Below, one piece after another: positions 8,773 through 18,176 of a DNA stretch of 26,644 nt (within the stretch, counting starts at the first letter, position 1; every line of letters starts with the position of its first letter). The DNA is taken from the NCBI GenBank assembly GCA_964527325.1, contig CAZGNU010000019.1, forward strand, positions 1-26,644. Reading direction: 5' to 3'. Origin of the DNA: UBA6164 sp964527325 (lineage in GTDB: Bacteria > Patescibacteriota > Gracilibacteria > BD1-5 > UBA6164). A program made the translations under genes and the position numbers. The notes under the pieces were generated by a model. The model made no database searches. It saw only the letters and a program-made list of their open reading frames with translations, and was not told the origin of the DNA.

Positions 8773-9711
8773 TTATGCATTAATAAAGAATGTTAAAATA
8801 AGATAATTAGCAGTAAGGACAAATAATCAAACAGCTATGTATGTTATTATGTTTCTAGATTTTTTTAATTTTTCTTCATCACCAAAAGATGTTAAAGATA
8901 AAAATCATGCATATATTATCATAAGTACAACAATAATTCAAACAAAACCATTCATCCAATTAATTATATTTACTACAATTTCAGAAAATCAACCTATATT
9001 TGTATTTGTTTTTGAATTAACTCATGTATAACCAATAGTTTCTACTGTTCAATATATGGATTTAACCAAACCAGTTGAAATTTTTATTACAACAAATCAT
9101 AAACCAGCATATAGTACAGACATTTTTCATGATTTAGCCTTTTCTTCATCTCAATTCGCAGTTACAATTCTGTAAAAAGAGTAAATCATAATAGCTAAGA
9201 AAAAGAAAGCGGCACCTGTTTCAAGTAAAGAAATTAAAGGTTGTATTATAGTTTTAACAAAACTTTTTGCTAAATCTAATCATATCTCTTTATCAAATAA
9301 AATTTGAACAAAATAATATGCAATTTGAGTAACAATAATTCATATAGATATCCAAATAATTCATTTTTTAAAATTTGAAATTTCTTCTTCAGTTTTACTT
9401 GATAATAATAATTTAAGTACAATTATTAAAAAATAAACTCAAGCAACAACTAAAAAAAGATTTTTTAAATCACGAGCTATTCTAATAGTAGCATTACGTA
9501 TTCATTTTTCTCATAAACCTTCTTTATCTACAAGAAAATCAGTTTCATCATTATGTAAGTCATATAAATAATCATTTTTACGTTCTATTTTTTCTGTACC
9601 TTCACCAGTTTTTAAATTTTCAGTATCATCAGCAAATCACATATGAGTATTTGTACTAAAAACACTCAAACAAATCAGGATTATAAAAATTATTTTTAAT
9701 AAAATTTTCAT
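8773..9711 (-). CDS. Membrane protein with three VirB2/TrbC-like units (second paralogue)
   Basis: 312 residues. A signal peptide (ILLKIIFIILICLSVFS) is followed by an exported stretch of about 60 residues rich in D/E/K/N. Three helix-turn-helix units follow, with turns LSSKTEEEISNFKKGI, VTANGDEEKAKSGKMSV and LTSFGDEEKLKKSRNII. The last two match the turn of the neighbouring paralogue closely, so the two genes likely arose by duplication. It begins the membrane-protein trio 69 bases downstream of the ATPase and 4 bases before the next gene. Most glycines are TGA. The exact role is unknown; polytopic VirB6-like scaffold proteins are one possible analogue. Confidence 0.7.
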
Positions 9712-9780
9712 GTAATAAACAAGATTAATTAATATTTTTTACTATTTTAACATTTTTTTAATAAATTACAACAGTGAAGT

Positions 9781-12543
9781 CTATTCTGGATTAATTCAAA
9801 GTCTAGCTTCAATTTCCATATCAACATATTTTTTCTTTCTACCGTATTTTTTTCTAGAATATTCTTTTATAATAGAAGCAATTTTTTTATTTTGGTAATT
9901 TAGGTCCCGGATAGTTTTTAGATCAAATACTCTAGAAGAAGCATTATCAATATTTAGTTTACAATAAGTTGTAAAATTTGCTATTCATATAATATCTTGT
10001 TGGGATAATAGTGGAGCATATTCTTTTTCCATATATTCAGCATCATCAGCACCAACCTTAAAACTCATAATAGTTCAGGCATTACCAAATACAGCATCTT
10101 TAATACTTGGTTTTCATTCTTTTCATTGACCTCATATTTGGGCAATAAATTGGTGAGCCATAATAAGTACAAGTTTATATTTTCTGGCTTCTGATAATAT
10201 TTCACCAAATGTTTCTGTTGCAAAATTTTGGAATTCATCAACATACAAGTAAAAATCTTTTCTTTCTTCTTGGGGCATATCGGCTCTAGCCATCGCAGCC
10301 ATATTTATTTTTGATACAAATATTAATCAAAGTAATTGAGCATTTAAAGAACCAATTTTACCTTTAGATAAATTAACTAAAAGTACTTTTTTGTTATCCA
10401 TTATTTCTCTAATATTAAAGGCTGATTTTGGTTGACCAATAATATTTCTAATAGTAGTATTTGTAATAAATGGACCAAATTTTGAACTAAAATATGGTAT
10501 CATTTCTTGCTTTTCTCTATCTCAAGTGTTTGCATATTCATGATCCCAAAATGATTTAACTACAGGATTTTTAATTTTACTTGTTTTATATTTCATGAAA
10601 GCATCATCTACAAACAATCTAGGTACATCGATAAGAGTTCATCCGTCTTCAACGTCTTCCATTAAAGTTAAACAACCATTACGGAAATAATGCTGTATTC
10701 TAGGACCAAAGATTTCATCACCAAAAATTTTTATAAATATTTCAGTAGCATCCATTGCGGCTCTATCCATTTCTCTTTTTCTAATTTCTGGATCAGTAGC
10801 AGTTATTTCTAGCATATTAAGTCACATAGGTCTTTCGGTATCAGCAGGATCAAAAATAGTAATATCTTTTGCTCTTTCTTTAGGTGCAAATTCAAGTACA
10901 TCTTCAACTAAATCACCATGTGGATCAATAATACATAATCAATCTCCATTCCGAAGATCTTGTCTAGCTAAATATCAAATAAATACAGATTTTCATCCTC
11001 ATGATTTTCAAATTACATAATGATGTCTTCATCTATCTTTTCTGTTGAAATAAATAGGTGTTTTTTTGTTTCTATATTCATTCCATCCAAGCAATACTCA
11101 GTCTTTATAAACAGGAAATCAACCTAGTTTTCTATGAATACTTACGGCTTTCCCATTTTCATCCTTTTCTTCTAAAATTGTAGGATCACTTGGGAATTTT
11201 AAATCATGAGGAACGGGTAATTTTTTATAACCAAGCCAATTAATGATAGGGGATTTATTGTAATTAACGTCAGGCAAATGGTATAAAGTGGAAACTTCAT
11301 CTATTGAAAACCATGAAATATTTTGAAAAAATCATACTAGTTTATATTTAAACCCAAAATATCTAAGAGGAGTAAATATAAATGGTAAGGCATCTTCTCT
11401 TACTTGAGGATTATCTAAGGCATTATTATATTCATCTGTAAATATTGAAGCAGCAGCAACTATAGCGTGGACTCCGTTTTCTGCATTTTGTTCTGTTTTA
11501 CTACTTACTAGTATTCTGGTAGAAGCTGTAAAAAACGGTTGACCTGCTGCTTCTCACATTATTTTTTGTGCTTCTGTTTCTGCTTGGTTAAATATCTTGT
11601 AGGCATCTCATTCTGATGCTCCTGGAGCATTATTTCATCATCATACCATATCTTCAGGTCATGATATTATTGCTACAATAGGATTCCATAACCAACTAAG
11701 TATTCAAAAAATAGGTTTTTTAGTTTTTTTATATTTTCATTTTGCTACAAGTCACGCAGCTTTTTTTGCTTTTTTGTTAAAGGCAAAATCAGGTTTTATT
11801 ACAACTTGATAAACAGCTTTATCTTCTTTATTTAAACCTCAAAACACATTTGTAAAATTGTTTAGAGGATCATCTTCTAGGTATTTATATGTTCTAATAG
11901 GGTATACATCATCATTTTCTTTTCAAAGAGAGGCTCATCTCATAGAATATCCTCTTGGTTTTATGTCTATATAATCTTTTTTATCTACAACTAATACCTC
12001 AGCATCAGTGTAAACAGATGTAATATGTTGGGATACTAAATTTACATATGATTTATATGTAACAATATAGAAGTTTACTTCATTATTTTCATAAACTAGT
12101 TCTAGAGATATTTTTGAGTGAGCAAAAATAAAATTCAAAAAAGTATCTTTCAGTCAAGCTTCAGATAATTTATGAATTGCTTTATAAAACATATTCATCA
12201 TTCAAATTTTTTCTTTGAAATCTTTTTTTGTTTCTTTTTCCTTATCTAGTTTTGAATCTGCCCTAGGAACAGTGATTTTTAAATATCTAAGATTTTTAGC
12301 ATAATAAAGTTCAAACAAAAAACGCATAGTTTTAATAAAAACATAGGTTCAAACTATTATTAATAATACTATCAAAGCATAATAACCAATTTGAATAACA
12401 AAGTCCAAACTAGAATCAAACATTCCAGGTCAATTTTTTTCTGCAGTTTCTTTTTTTACAGTAGTATTTCCAGGATTTAGTATAGCATAACTAGAACTAA
12501 TATGACTAACAAACAGAATAATTGCAAGATATATATTTCTCAT
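9781..12543 (-). CDS. VirD4/TraG-like secretion or conjugation ATPase
   Basis: 920 residues. An N-terminal signal or membrane helix (1-20) and a second helix (about 48-68) anchor it; a long region (about 90-480) matches the N-terminal domain seen in CPR coupling-type ATPases. The motor domain has Walker A GKSGGGKSVF (Lys518; three of its glycines TGA), first Walker B-like CIIDPHGDLVEDV (Asp540), and second acidic motif YLYVDEFQNFATE (Asp769-Glu770) followed by EARKYKLVLIMAHQF. These are the landmarks of the TraG/VirD4/TraM-recognition family, which drives DNA or protein through type IV secretion systems. It heads the leftward locus ending in three pilin-like membrane proteins. No relaxase, VirB4 or mating-pair genes lie in the window. 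Two CGG codons, at 10951-10953 and 9907-9909, are in otherwise ordinary positions. Confidence 0.85.
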
Positions 12544-12674
12544 ATATTGTATTTAATTTTTATTAGTTTTATTTTAACATAAAAAGTGAAAAAATAAAAG
12601 AAAAATCAGAAAAATTTGATTAAATTTAAATAATAAATACAATAGATATACATTTATATAAAAATTTATAATTA

Positions 12675-12962
12675 ATGAAAATTGATTTAAGTAATATAGT
12701 TTTTGAGTGGAATAATGATAAAAATAACCTTTTATTAAAAGATAGAAATGTTTGTTTTGAAGATATTATTAATAGTATTGATAATAATATGATATATGAT
12801 ATTATTGAAAATCCTAGTAAAAATTTTGATTGACAGTTTTCTATGATAGTAAATATAAATAATTATACATATTTGGTTCCGTTTATTTTTAATAATAATA
12901 AGATATTTTTAAAAACTATTTATCCTAGCAGAAAGCATAATAAAATATATAATAATAAATAA
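12675..12962 (+). CDS. brnT: BrnT-like toxin
   Basis: 95 residues beginning MKIDLSNIVFEWNNDKNN, the BrnT opening in which FEW/FDP is followed by K-N spaced residues, then CFEDIINSI, IIENPSKN, a strand YTYLVPFIF and the C-terminal FLKTIYPSRKHNK. BrnT is a ribonuclease of the RelE-like fold that cleaves RNA and is neutralised by BrnA. The BrnA-like gene follows by 3 bases, the usual toxin-first order of this system. Start: the first ATG, preceded by A/T-rich sequence with TTATAATTA and no Shine-Dalgarno sequence. The assignment rests on the motif pattern and the partner gene. Confidence 0.8.
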
Positions 12963-12965
12963 ACA

Positions 12966-13253
12966 ATGAAAACAATTGAAACTAAAAAAGAATTAGATTT
13001 TATTAAATCTATTGAAGAGTGAAAATGAATTTCACTTAAATGAAGTAAATTAGATGATATGAAAAATATACTAAAATCTGCATCAAAAAATACTACAAAA
13101 AAATTATCAAGAAGAAAACCTATTAATATTAGATTACTTGAAGATGATATTGGCAGATTAAAGGCAATGGCTTTAAATGAATGAATACCTTATCAAACTT
13201 ATATAAGCAAAGTTATTCATGGTTATACTACAGGAAAAATTAAACAACTATAA
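12966..13253 (+). CDS. brnA: BrnA/CopG-like antitoxin
   Basis: 95 residues: a helical N-terminus, a basic linker KKLSRRKP, and a C-terminal ribbon-helix-helix-like segment INIRLLEDDIGRLKAMALNEGIPYQTYISKVIHGY. The RLLEDDI...AxxxGIPYQT pattern is the classic CopG/BrnA antitoxin form. It should bind both the upstream toxin and the operon's own promoter region (about 12544-12674), repressing it. It is followed 16 bases later by a MazF-like toxin gene that lacks its own antitoxin. Confidence 0.82.
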
Positions 13254-13269
13254 TTTAAATAAAAAGTGG

Positions 13270-13806
13270 ATGAAAATAGACATAGATATAATAGTAAAAT
13301 CATTAAAAAACAAAGTTTTTTCTAAAAAGTATAAATTAGGACTAAAAAAATCGTTTGTAATAGATGATAAAAATAAATCTTCTTGATTAGAAAACAATAT
13401 TAATTGGTTTATTAATAAAATAAAATTTATTAATAATATAGGTGAAAGAAAAAATATAAAATTTTACAAATGGTCAGTTTATTATGTTGATTTTTGAATA
13501 AATATTTGAAGTGAAATTAATTGAATAAGACCGGTATTAATTTATAAAAATTGATATTTTACTCAATGAAAAGACATCATAGTTATACCATTTACTTCAC
13601 TAGAAGAAGAAAAATTGATAGATAAATTTGATGTGGTCATTGAAAAAGGAAGAGATAATAATCTAAATAATAACTCTGTTTTAAAAATAAGGCAATTGAA
13701 GGTTATATCAAAAAAAAGATTATGAGAATTTAGATGATTTATGAATAATGAAAAGTTAAGAAATAAAATTGATAAAAAAGTAAAAAAGATGTTATGAATT
13801 AAATAA
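13270..13806 (+). CDS. PemK/MazF-family toxin with N-terminal extension
   Basis: 178 residues, longer than the roughly 110 of a typical MazF. The C-terminal part (about 68-178) shows the family core: KWSVYYVDFGINIGSEINGIRPVLIYKN, a strand DIIVIPFTS, and SVLKIRQLKVISKKRLGEF, where R-Q-x-x-x-I-D/S-K-x-R-L is the conserved end of the RNase fold. The first 67 residues are basic and helical, a feature I recall in other CPR MazF-like proteins. No dedicated antitoxin precedes it, so it may rely on the BrnA-like protein, be solitary, or have diverged into another RNA-processing role. MazF proteins cut mRNA at short motifs. Confidence 0.82.
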
Positions 13807-13845
13807 AAAATACTCCCACTTTTTTTTCAAGAAATGGGCTAAATA

Positions 13846-13868
13846 ACTAGTCTGAATAAACAGCTAGT
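13846..13868 (+). other. Small hairpin between mazF-like gene and lysS
   Basis: ACTAGTCTG and CAGCTAGT can pair (one bulge) around AATAAA. There is no T run after it. It may help end the toxin transcript; it lies upstream of the likely lysS -10 box, so it is probably not in the lysS leader. Confidence 0.3.
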
Positions 13869-13892
13869 AAAACAAGTAATTATATTATATGC

Positions 13893-13898
13893 TATAAT
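13893..13898 (+). promoter_or_regulatory. Possible -10 box for lysS
   Basis: TGCTATAATTA contains a consensus TATAAT with a TGN-like extension, 37 bases before the lysS ATG. No clear -35 box is visible. Confidence 0.35.
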
Positions 13899-13934
13899 TA
13901 TTTTAATGCAAATTAATTATTAAAAAATACACAA

Positions 13935-15530
13935 ATGGATTATTCAAAAGAGTCTAGAGATAGGCAAGAAAAAATACAAAATATGAAGGATGCGGGGATT
14001 ATTTGCTACGCAAATAATTTTAGATGAAAAATAGATATTGAAAATATTAGAAATACTTCTGAAAATGAGTACAAAGAAGTGAGTTCTTTAATGGAAAACT
14101 GATCAGAAAAAACATTCAAAACAGCGGGTAGAATAATGTCTAGTAGAGGTATGTGAAAACTTACTTTTGCTAAAATAAGAGATAATTCTTGAGATATTCA
14201 AGTGTGTTTTATGAGAGATAAAGTGGATTTTAATACTGGAAAAAAATTAGTTACAGAATTAGAAATATGAGGTGAAAATAAAACTGCATATAAAATAGCA
14301 GAAAAGTTTTGCCAGGTATGAGATTATATTGGTATAGAATGAGATTTGTTTTTGACTAAACATGGAGAGTTAACTATTTTTGTAAAAGAATTTCAAGTTC
14401 TTTCAAAAGCAGTAAGACCACTTCCAGAAAAATTTCATGGAGTACAAGACCAAGAAACAATTTATAGGCAAAGATATCTTGATTTAATAATGAACCAAGA
14501 ATCATATGATAGATTTGTTCTTAGAAGCAAATTTGTTAAAGCTTTGAGAGATTTTTATCATGAAAATAATTTTTTAGAGATAGAAACTCCTGTTTTAGGT
14601 AATTCAGCAAGTTGAGCAGCTGCAGCCCCATTTATAACACATCATAATGATTATGATGAGGATTTTTTCTTAAGAATTGCACCAGAAACAGCTTTAAAAA
14701 AAGCAATGACTTGAAGATTTGAAAGAGTTGTTGAATTTACAAGAAATTTTAGAAATGAATGATCAGACCCTAGTCATATGCAAGAATTTTCTGCAGTTGA
14801 ACATTATGCTGCTTGGTGGAATTTTGAGGATAATATAAAATTTACTGAAAATATGTTTGATTATATTTTTGATAAATTAAAGTTAAATAAAAAAGTAGAA
14901 ATAAAAGATAAGGAATGAAATCCTAGACAAGTTGATTTTACGACTCCTTGGCAAAAAATTGATTATATAGCTTGAGTAAAAAAAGAGTCTTGAATAGATA
15001 TTGAATCATATACAGAAGATGATGCTGAAAAATTAAGAGCAGATATTAAGGCAGCTTGATATATTTGGGAATGAATAGATAATCAAGCAACAGCTACAAT
15101 GATTGATTATTTATTTAAAAAAGTATTAAGGCCTAGTATTATATGACCAGCTTTTGTGTATAATTATCCAAAGACAATGCAGCCTCTTGCTAGAGCTTCA
15201 GATGAAGATGAAAAAACAGTAGAACAATTTCAAGTTATTGTTAATGGTTGGGAAATATTAAAGGCTTATAGTGAATTAATTGATCCTAAATTACAACAAG
15301 AAAACTTTGAGGCTCAATCATGAGCAATTGAAATGTGAGATGAAGAAGCTACAACTTGAGATGATGACTTTGTTTTAGCTATGGAATATGCTATGCCTCC
15401 TCAATCAGGATGGTGAATGTGAATAGAAAGAATTCTTTCACTTTTAACTGGACAAGATAATTTAAGAGATGTAGTGTTGTTTCCGTTGATGAAGTCATTA
15501 AAAGATAATAAAGAAGAGAATGAAAAATAG
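13935..15530 (+). CDS. lysS: Lysyl-tRNA synthetase (class II)
   Basis: 531 residues. The N-terminal OB-fold anticodon domain spans about 60-155 (AGRIMSSRGMGKLTFAKIRD, GDYIGIEGDLFLTKHGELTIFV). It is followed by the LPEKFHGVQDQETIYRQRYLDLI linker and the class II catalytic domain: motif 1 around LRSKFVKALRDFYHENNFLEIETP, motif 2 FTRNFRNEGSDPSHMQEFSAVEHY and motif 3 GWGMGIERILSLLTGQDNLRDVVLFP. The usual GIDR is GIER here. It charges tRNA-Lys, in heavy demand in this lysine-rich proteome. Many glycines are TGA. The first ATG gives normal length. It probably starts a transcript running through the Nudix and transporter genes. Confidence 0.95.
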
Positions 15531-15565
15531 ATTCCCCTATAATCCCCTTTATTAAAGGGGATGAG
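15531..15565 (+). repeat. C-rich REP-like half-element A
   Basis: A 35-base unit: left part ATTCCCCTATAATCCCC, then a stem CCCCTTTATTAAAGGGG and ATGAG. It is identical to half-element B (16891-16925), with similarity continuing about 12 bases further, and to the reverse complement of D (17450-17484). It starts immediately after the lysS stop codon. Confidence 0.85.
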
Positions 15566-15599
15566 CTGCAAGTTAAATAAATAAAATTAAAATCATATC

Positions 15600-16016
15600 A
15601 TGATAAAAGGAAAAGATTATATAGGAGTTGGTTGTTGAGCATTTATTTTAAATGAAAATAATGAACTTTTATTGATGAAGAGAAGTAAGGAATGTAGAAA
15701 TAAAGCAGATTTTTGGTCAATTCCAGGGTGATGAGCTAAAATGTTTGAAACATTAAAACAAACATTAATTAGGGAAGTTAAAGAGGAAATTGGGGTTAAA
15801 ATAGAAATAGTAAAATTATTATCAGTAACAGATGATCTAATTAAAGAAGAACATCAACATTGGGTGGCTCCTCAGTTTTTGTGTAAAATAGTTGATGGAA
15901 AGGTAAGAAATATGGAACCTCATAAATGTGAGGAAATAAAATGGTTTAACTTAAATAATTTACCAAATAAGTTAACAAATCCGACTATTGATGGAGTAAA
16001 ATATTTACAAATATAA
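15600..16016 (+). CDS. Nudix hydrolase
   Basis: 138 residues. A complete Nudix box (G-x5-E-x7-REVxEExGV) is present: GGGAKMFETLKQTLIREVKEEIGV at about residues 43-66, with two of its glycines encoded by TGA. The N-terminal strand IGVGCGAFILNENNELLLMKRS, the FWSIPGG segment and a later helix EEIKWFNLNNLP complete the fold. Substrate cannot be told; family members hydrolyse nucleoside diphosphates linked to other groups, including oxidised dNTPs. WAPQFLCKIVDG-like spacing recalls MutT/ADP-ribose hydrolase relatives, but this is weak. It lies between repeats A and B with the transporter gene. Confidence 0.9.
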
Positions 16017-16027
16017 TTTAATATAGA

Positions 16028-16885
16028 ATGGAATTACGGATTTTATATGCAATTCTTTCAGGTTTATTTGCCTGATTTGCTTCTTTTTTAACTAAAATAT
16101 CAGCAGAAAAAAATTATAATTCATTTTTATATACTTGATATAGTTTTTTATCAGCTGCTTTTTTTGCATTTATATTCTATCTTTTTTCATGAGTTTATTT
16201 GGATAATTTTGTTTTTTTACTGATAATAGGGCTTATTATGTGAATTGCTTATACTATGAATATAGTATCAAGAGTAAAATCATTAAAAAATATATCTGCT
16301 ACTCTTTATTTTCCAATTTATAAAGTTATCTCTACAATATTCGTTTTTATTGTATGAATATATTTTTATGCAAATGTAATAAAAACTAATGAAATTATAT
16401 GAGTTGTATTATGATTATTTGTCCCAATTATTTTAATCAATGAAAAAGAAAATTTAAAACACAAAAATATGAAGAAAGGTTTAATTATGTGTACTATATC
16501 TATAGTATTTGCTGTTATAGTTGTAACTATGTCTAAAATAGTAAATTTTTATGAATTAAACATGTTTTTTTATATATTTACATGAATGCTTTTATGAGGA
16601 GTATTATCTTTGCTTCAATATAATAATAAACATAAAATAAATAATAATTCAATTAATAAAATAAAAAGAATTAGTATTTTAAATTGATTTTCTATAGTGG
16701 TTTGAACAATATTTTTTGTAAAAGCATTATCTTGAAATCTTTGAGTAGTTTATACAATTAATTCATTTTCTATACTTATACCAATTATATTATCAGTTAT
16801 TTTTTATAAAGATAATTTGGATATTAGAAAAATTATTGCTATAGTATTAACTATATTATCTATGTTATTTTTTAAGGTATTTTAG
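16028..16885 (+). CDS. EamA/DMT-like membrane transporter
   Basis: 285 residues, almost entirely hydrophobic helices; about ten can be drawn, in two halves separated by a basic loop (NKHKINNNSINKIKR). The N-terminus ILYAILSGLFAGFASFLTKIS and the repeated half beginning at NGFSIVVGTIFFVKALSGNLGVVYTINSFSILIPIIL follow the drug/metabolite transporter pattern. It probably moves a small metabolite across the cytoplasmic membrane; the substrate is unknown. Residue 4 is CGG: MEL-x-ILYAIL reads more naturally with Trp than with Arg. It starts 11 bases after the Nudix stop, so the two are co-transcribed. Confidence 0.75.
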
Positions 16886-16890
16886 AACAG

Positions 16891-16982
16891 ATTCCCCTAT
16901 AATCCCCTTTATTAAAGGGGATGAGCTTCATGTTAATTAATGTTCTATTCCCCCCTTTAATAAAGGGGGGTTAGGGGGGAAT
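16891..16982. repeat. REP-like element B plus inverted C (BIME-like pair)
   Basis: Half-element B (16891-16925) is identical to A. After a 21-base spacer comes half-element C (16947-16982) in the opposite orientation: ATTCCCCCCTTTAATAAAGG and onward, with longer G/C runs. Together the outer arms pair (ATTCCCC with GGGGGGAAT), leaving two inner hairpins. The element sits just upstream of the DUF559 gene. Confidence 0.82.
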
Positions 16983-17011
16983 TTAAATTATAGGAACTAA
17001 TTATAATTAAT

Positions 17012-17437
17012 ATGCAAAAATGTTTTTGGGATGAAGATTATTTAAAAAGTAGATGATTGATATTTTGAGGAAGATATTTGCCTTATAATCCTGATCTTCA
17101 TGATAGAGCAAAAGAAATGAGAAAAAACATGACATTAGCTGAGAAAAAATTATGGGTAAGTTTTTTACAAGATTATAATAAAAGGTGAACCAATAAGATA
17201 ACTATTTTAAAACAAAAGGTAATAGATAATTATATTGTTGATTTTTATATTCCAAGTTTAAATATTATTATTGAGGTAGATTGAGAAATACATGATGATA
17301 GAAAAGAATATGATAATGAAAGAACTGAAATTTTAGAGTGATATTGACTTACAGAATTAAGGTTTTCAAACAATGAAATATTTAATAATTTTGAAAAAGT
17401 TTGTCATTTACTAAAAGAAAAACTAATAAAAACATAA
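17012..17437 (+). CDS. DUF559 restriction-endonuclease-like protein
   Basis: 141 residues. The opening LPYNPDLHDRAKEMRKNMTLAEKKLW is the DUF559 signature helix pair. The nuclease core follows: VIDNYIVDFYIPSLNIIIEVDGEIHD, with candidate catalytic residues Asp77, Glu88 and Asp90, then ERTEILEGYGLTELRFSNNEI. This is the PD-(D/E)xK/Vsr-like fold, whose members nick or cut DNA. The biological role of DUF559 proteins is not established. It is bracketed by the C-rich palindromes: B and C upstream, D downstream. B and D form exact 35-base inverted repeats about 525 bases apart. This suggests, but does not show, a link between the nuclease and the repeat family. Confidence 0.88.
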
Positions 17438-17449
17438 AAAATAAGTGTT

Positions 17450-17484
17450 CTCATCCCCTTTAATAAAGGGGATTATAGGGGAAT
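17450..17484 (-). repeat. C-rich REP-like half-element D
   Basis: This is the exact reverse complement of A and B over 35 bases (CTCATCCCCTTTAATAAAGG and onward). It lies 13 bases after the DUF559 stop codon and is oriented like C. Confidence 0.85.
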
Positions 17485-17503
17485 TTAATTTTAAAACACA
17501 AAA

Positions 17504-18094
17504 ATGAAAAATAAAACAATTTGATTCGACCTAGATGAAATTCTAGCTGAACTACTAGATTATATTTTGGAATATAATGATTACAAAATTTGAAATACTG
17601 CTATTTCTAGGGATGATGTAAAGGATTATTATATTCATAAAATGCCAGACATTAATGTCTCTCAAGACGAAGCAATATCGTGGTATCAAAAACCATTATT
17701 AGATGAAGAAACTAGATGTAGTTTGAAAAAAACATCTGGTAGTTTTGAAAAATTAAAAGAGTTAAAAGCAAAAGACAATAAGTTAATAATAGTAACTGCT
17801 AGACCAGAAGAATTATTATGAAATTTTACCAAAAAATGGATATCTAACCACTTTCCAGATATTTTTGACGACATAGTTTATACAAACCATTTTACAGATA
17901 AACATAGAGAAAAGTGAGATGTTTGTAATGAATTATGAATTAAATATATGATAGAGGATAATATGGATTATGCTTTAGAATTAGCTGAAAATGGAATAAA
18001 AACATACATACTTGAAAAGCCTTGGAATAGAGATAGAGAAGAAGAACATGAAAACTTAATTAGAATAAAAGAGTGGGAAGAATTTTTGAAATAA
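17504..18094 (+). CDS. HAD-family phosphatase, 5'(3')-deoxyribonucleotidase-like
   Basis: 196 residues with the HAD motifs in order: motif I IGFDLDEILAE (Asp9 nucleophile and Asp11 acid/base, with Gly7 encoded by TGA), motif II KLIIVTARPEE, a lysine-bearing stretch FTDKHREKGDV, and motif IV YMIEDNMDYALELAE. The insert between motifs I and II is helical, as in type I caps of NT5C-like cytosolic nucleotidases. It likely removes phosphate from nucleotides or a related small phosphomonoester; the substrate is inferred only. It starts 19 bases after repeat D. Confidence 0.8.
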
Positions 18095-18117
18095 AAAAAC
18101 AGTAAAAAGAAATTTGT

Positions 18118-18157
18118 AATAATATTTATTTTAAGTATACTTAAAATAAATATTATT
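18118..18157. promoter_or_regulatory. Perfect 40-base palindrome before the AAA ATPase gene
   Basis: Arms AATAATATTTATTTTAAGTA and its exact reverse complement meet without a spacer at 18137/18138, followed by TTATTGTTT. The half-sequence TTTTAAGTAT recurs at the start codon of the next gene (18169-18178). It may be the terminator of the HAD gene, an operator, or both. Confidence 0.55.
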
Positions 18158-18176
18158 TTATTGTTTAATTTTAAGT

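Noticed and set aside
13807..13934. T-box riboswitch upstream of lysS
   Set aside because: No T-box core sequence or terminator/antiterminator pair; the visible small hairpin lies upstream of the likely -10 box.
16891..17484. CRISPR array from clustered similar repeats
   Set aside because: Only a few copies in mixed orientation, no regular spacers, no cas genes.
16891..17484. Insertion sequence carrying the DUF559 gene
   Set aside because: No transposase, and no target-site duplication could be recognised; described instead as a repeat-bounded gene.
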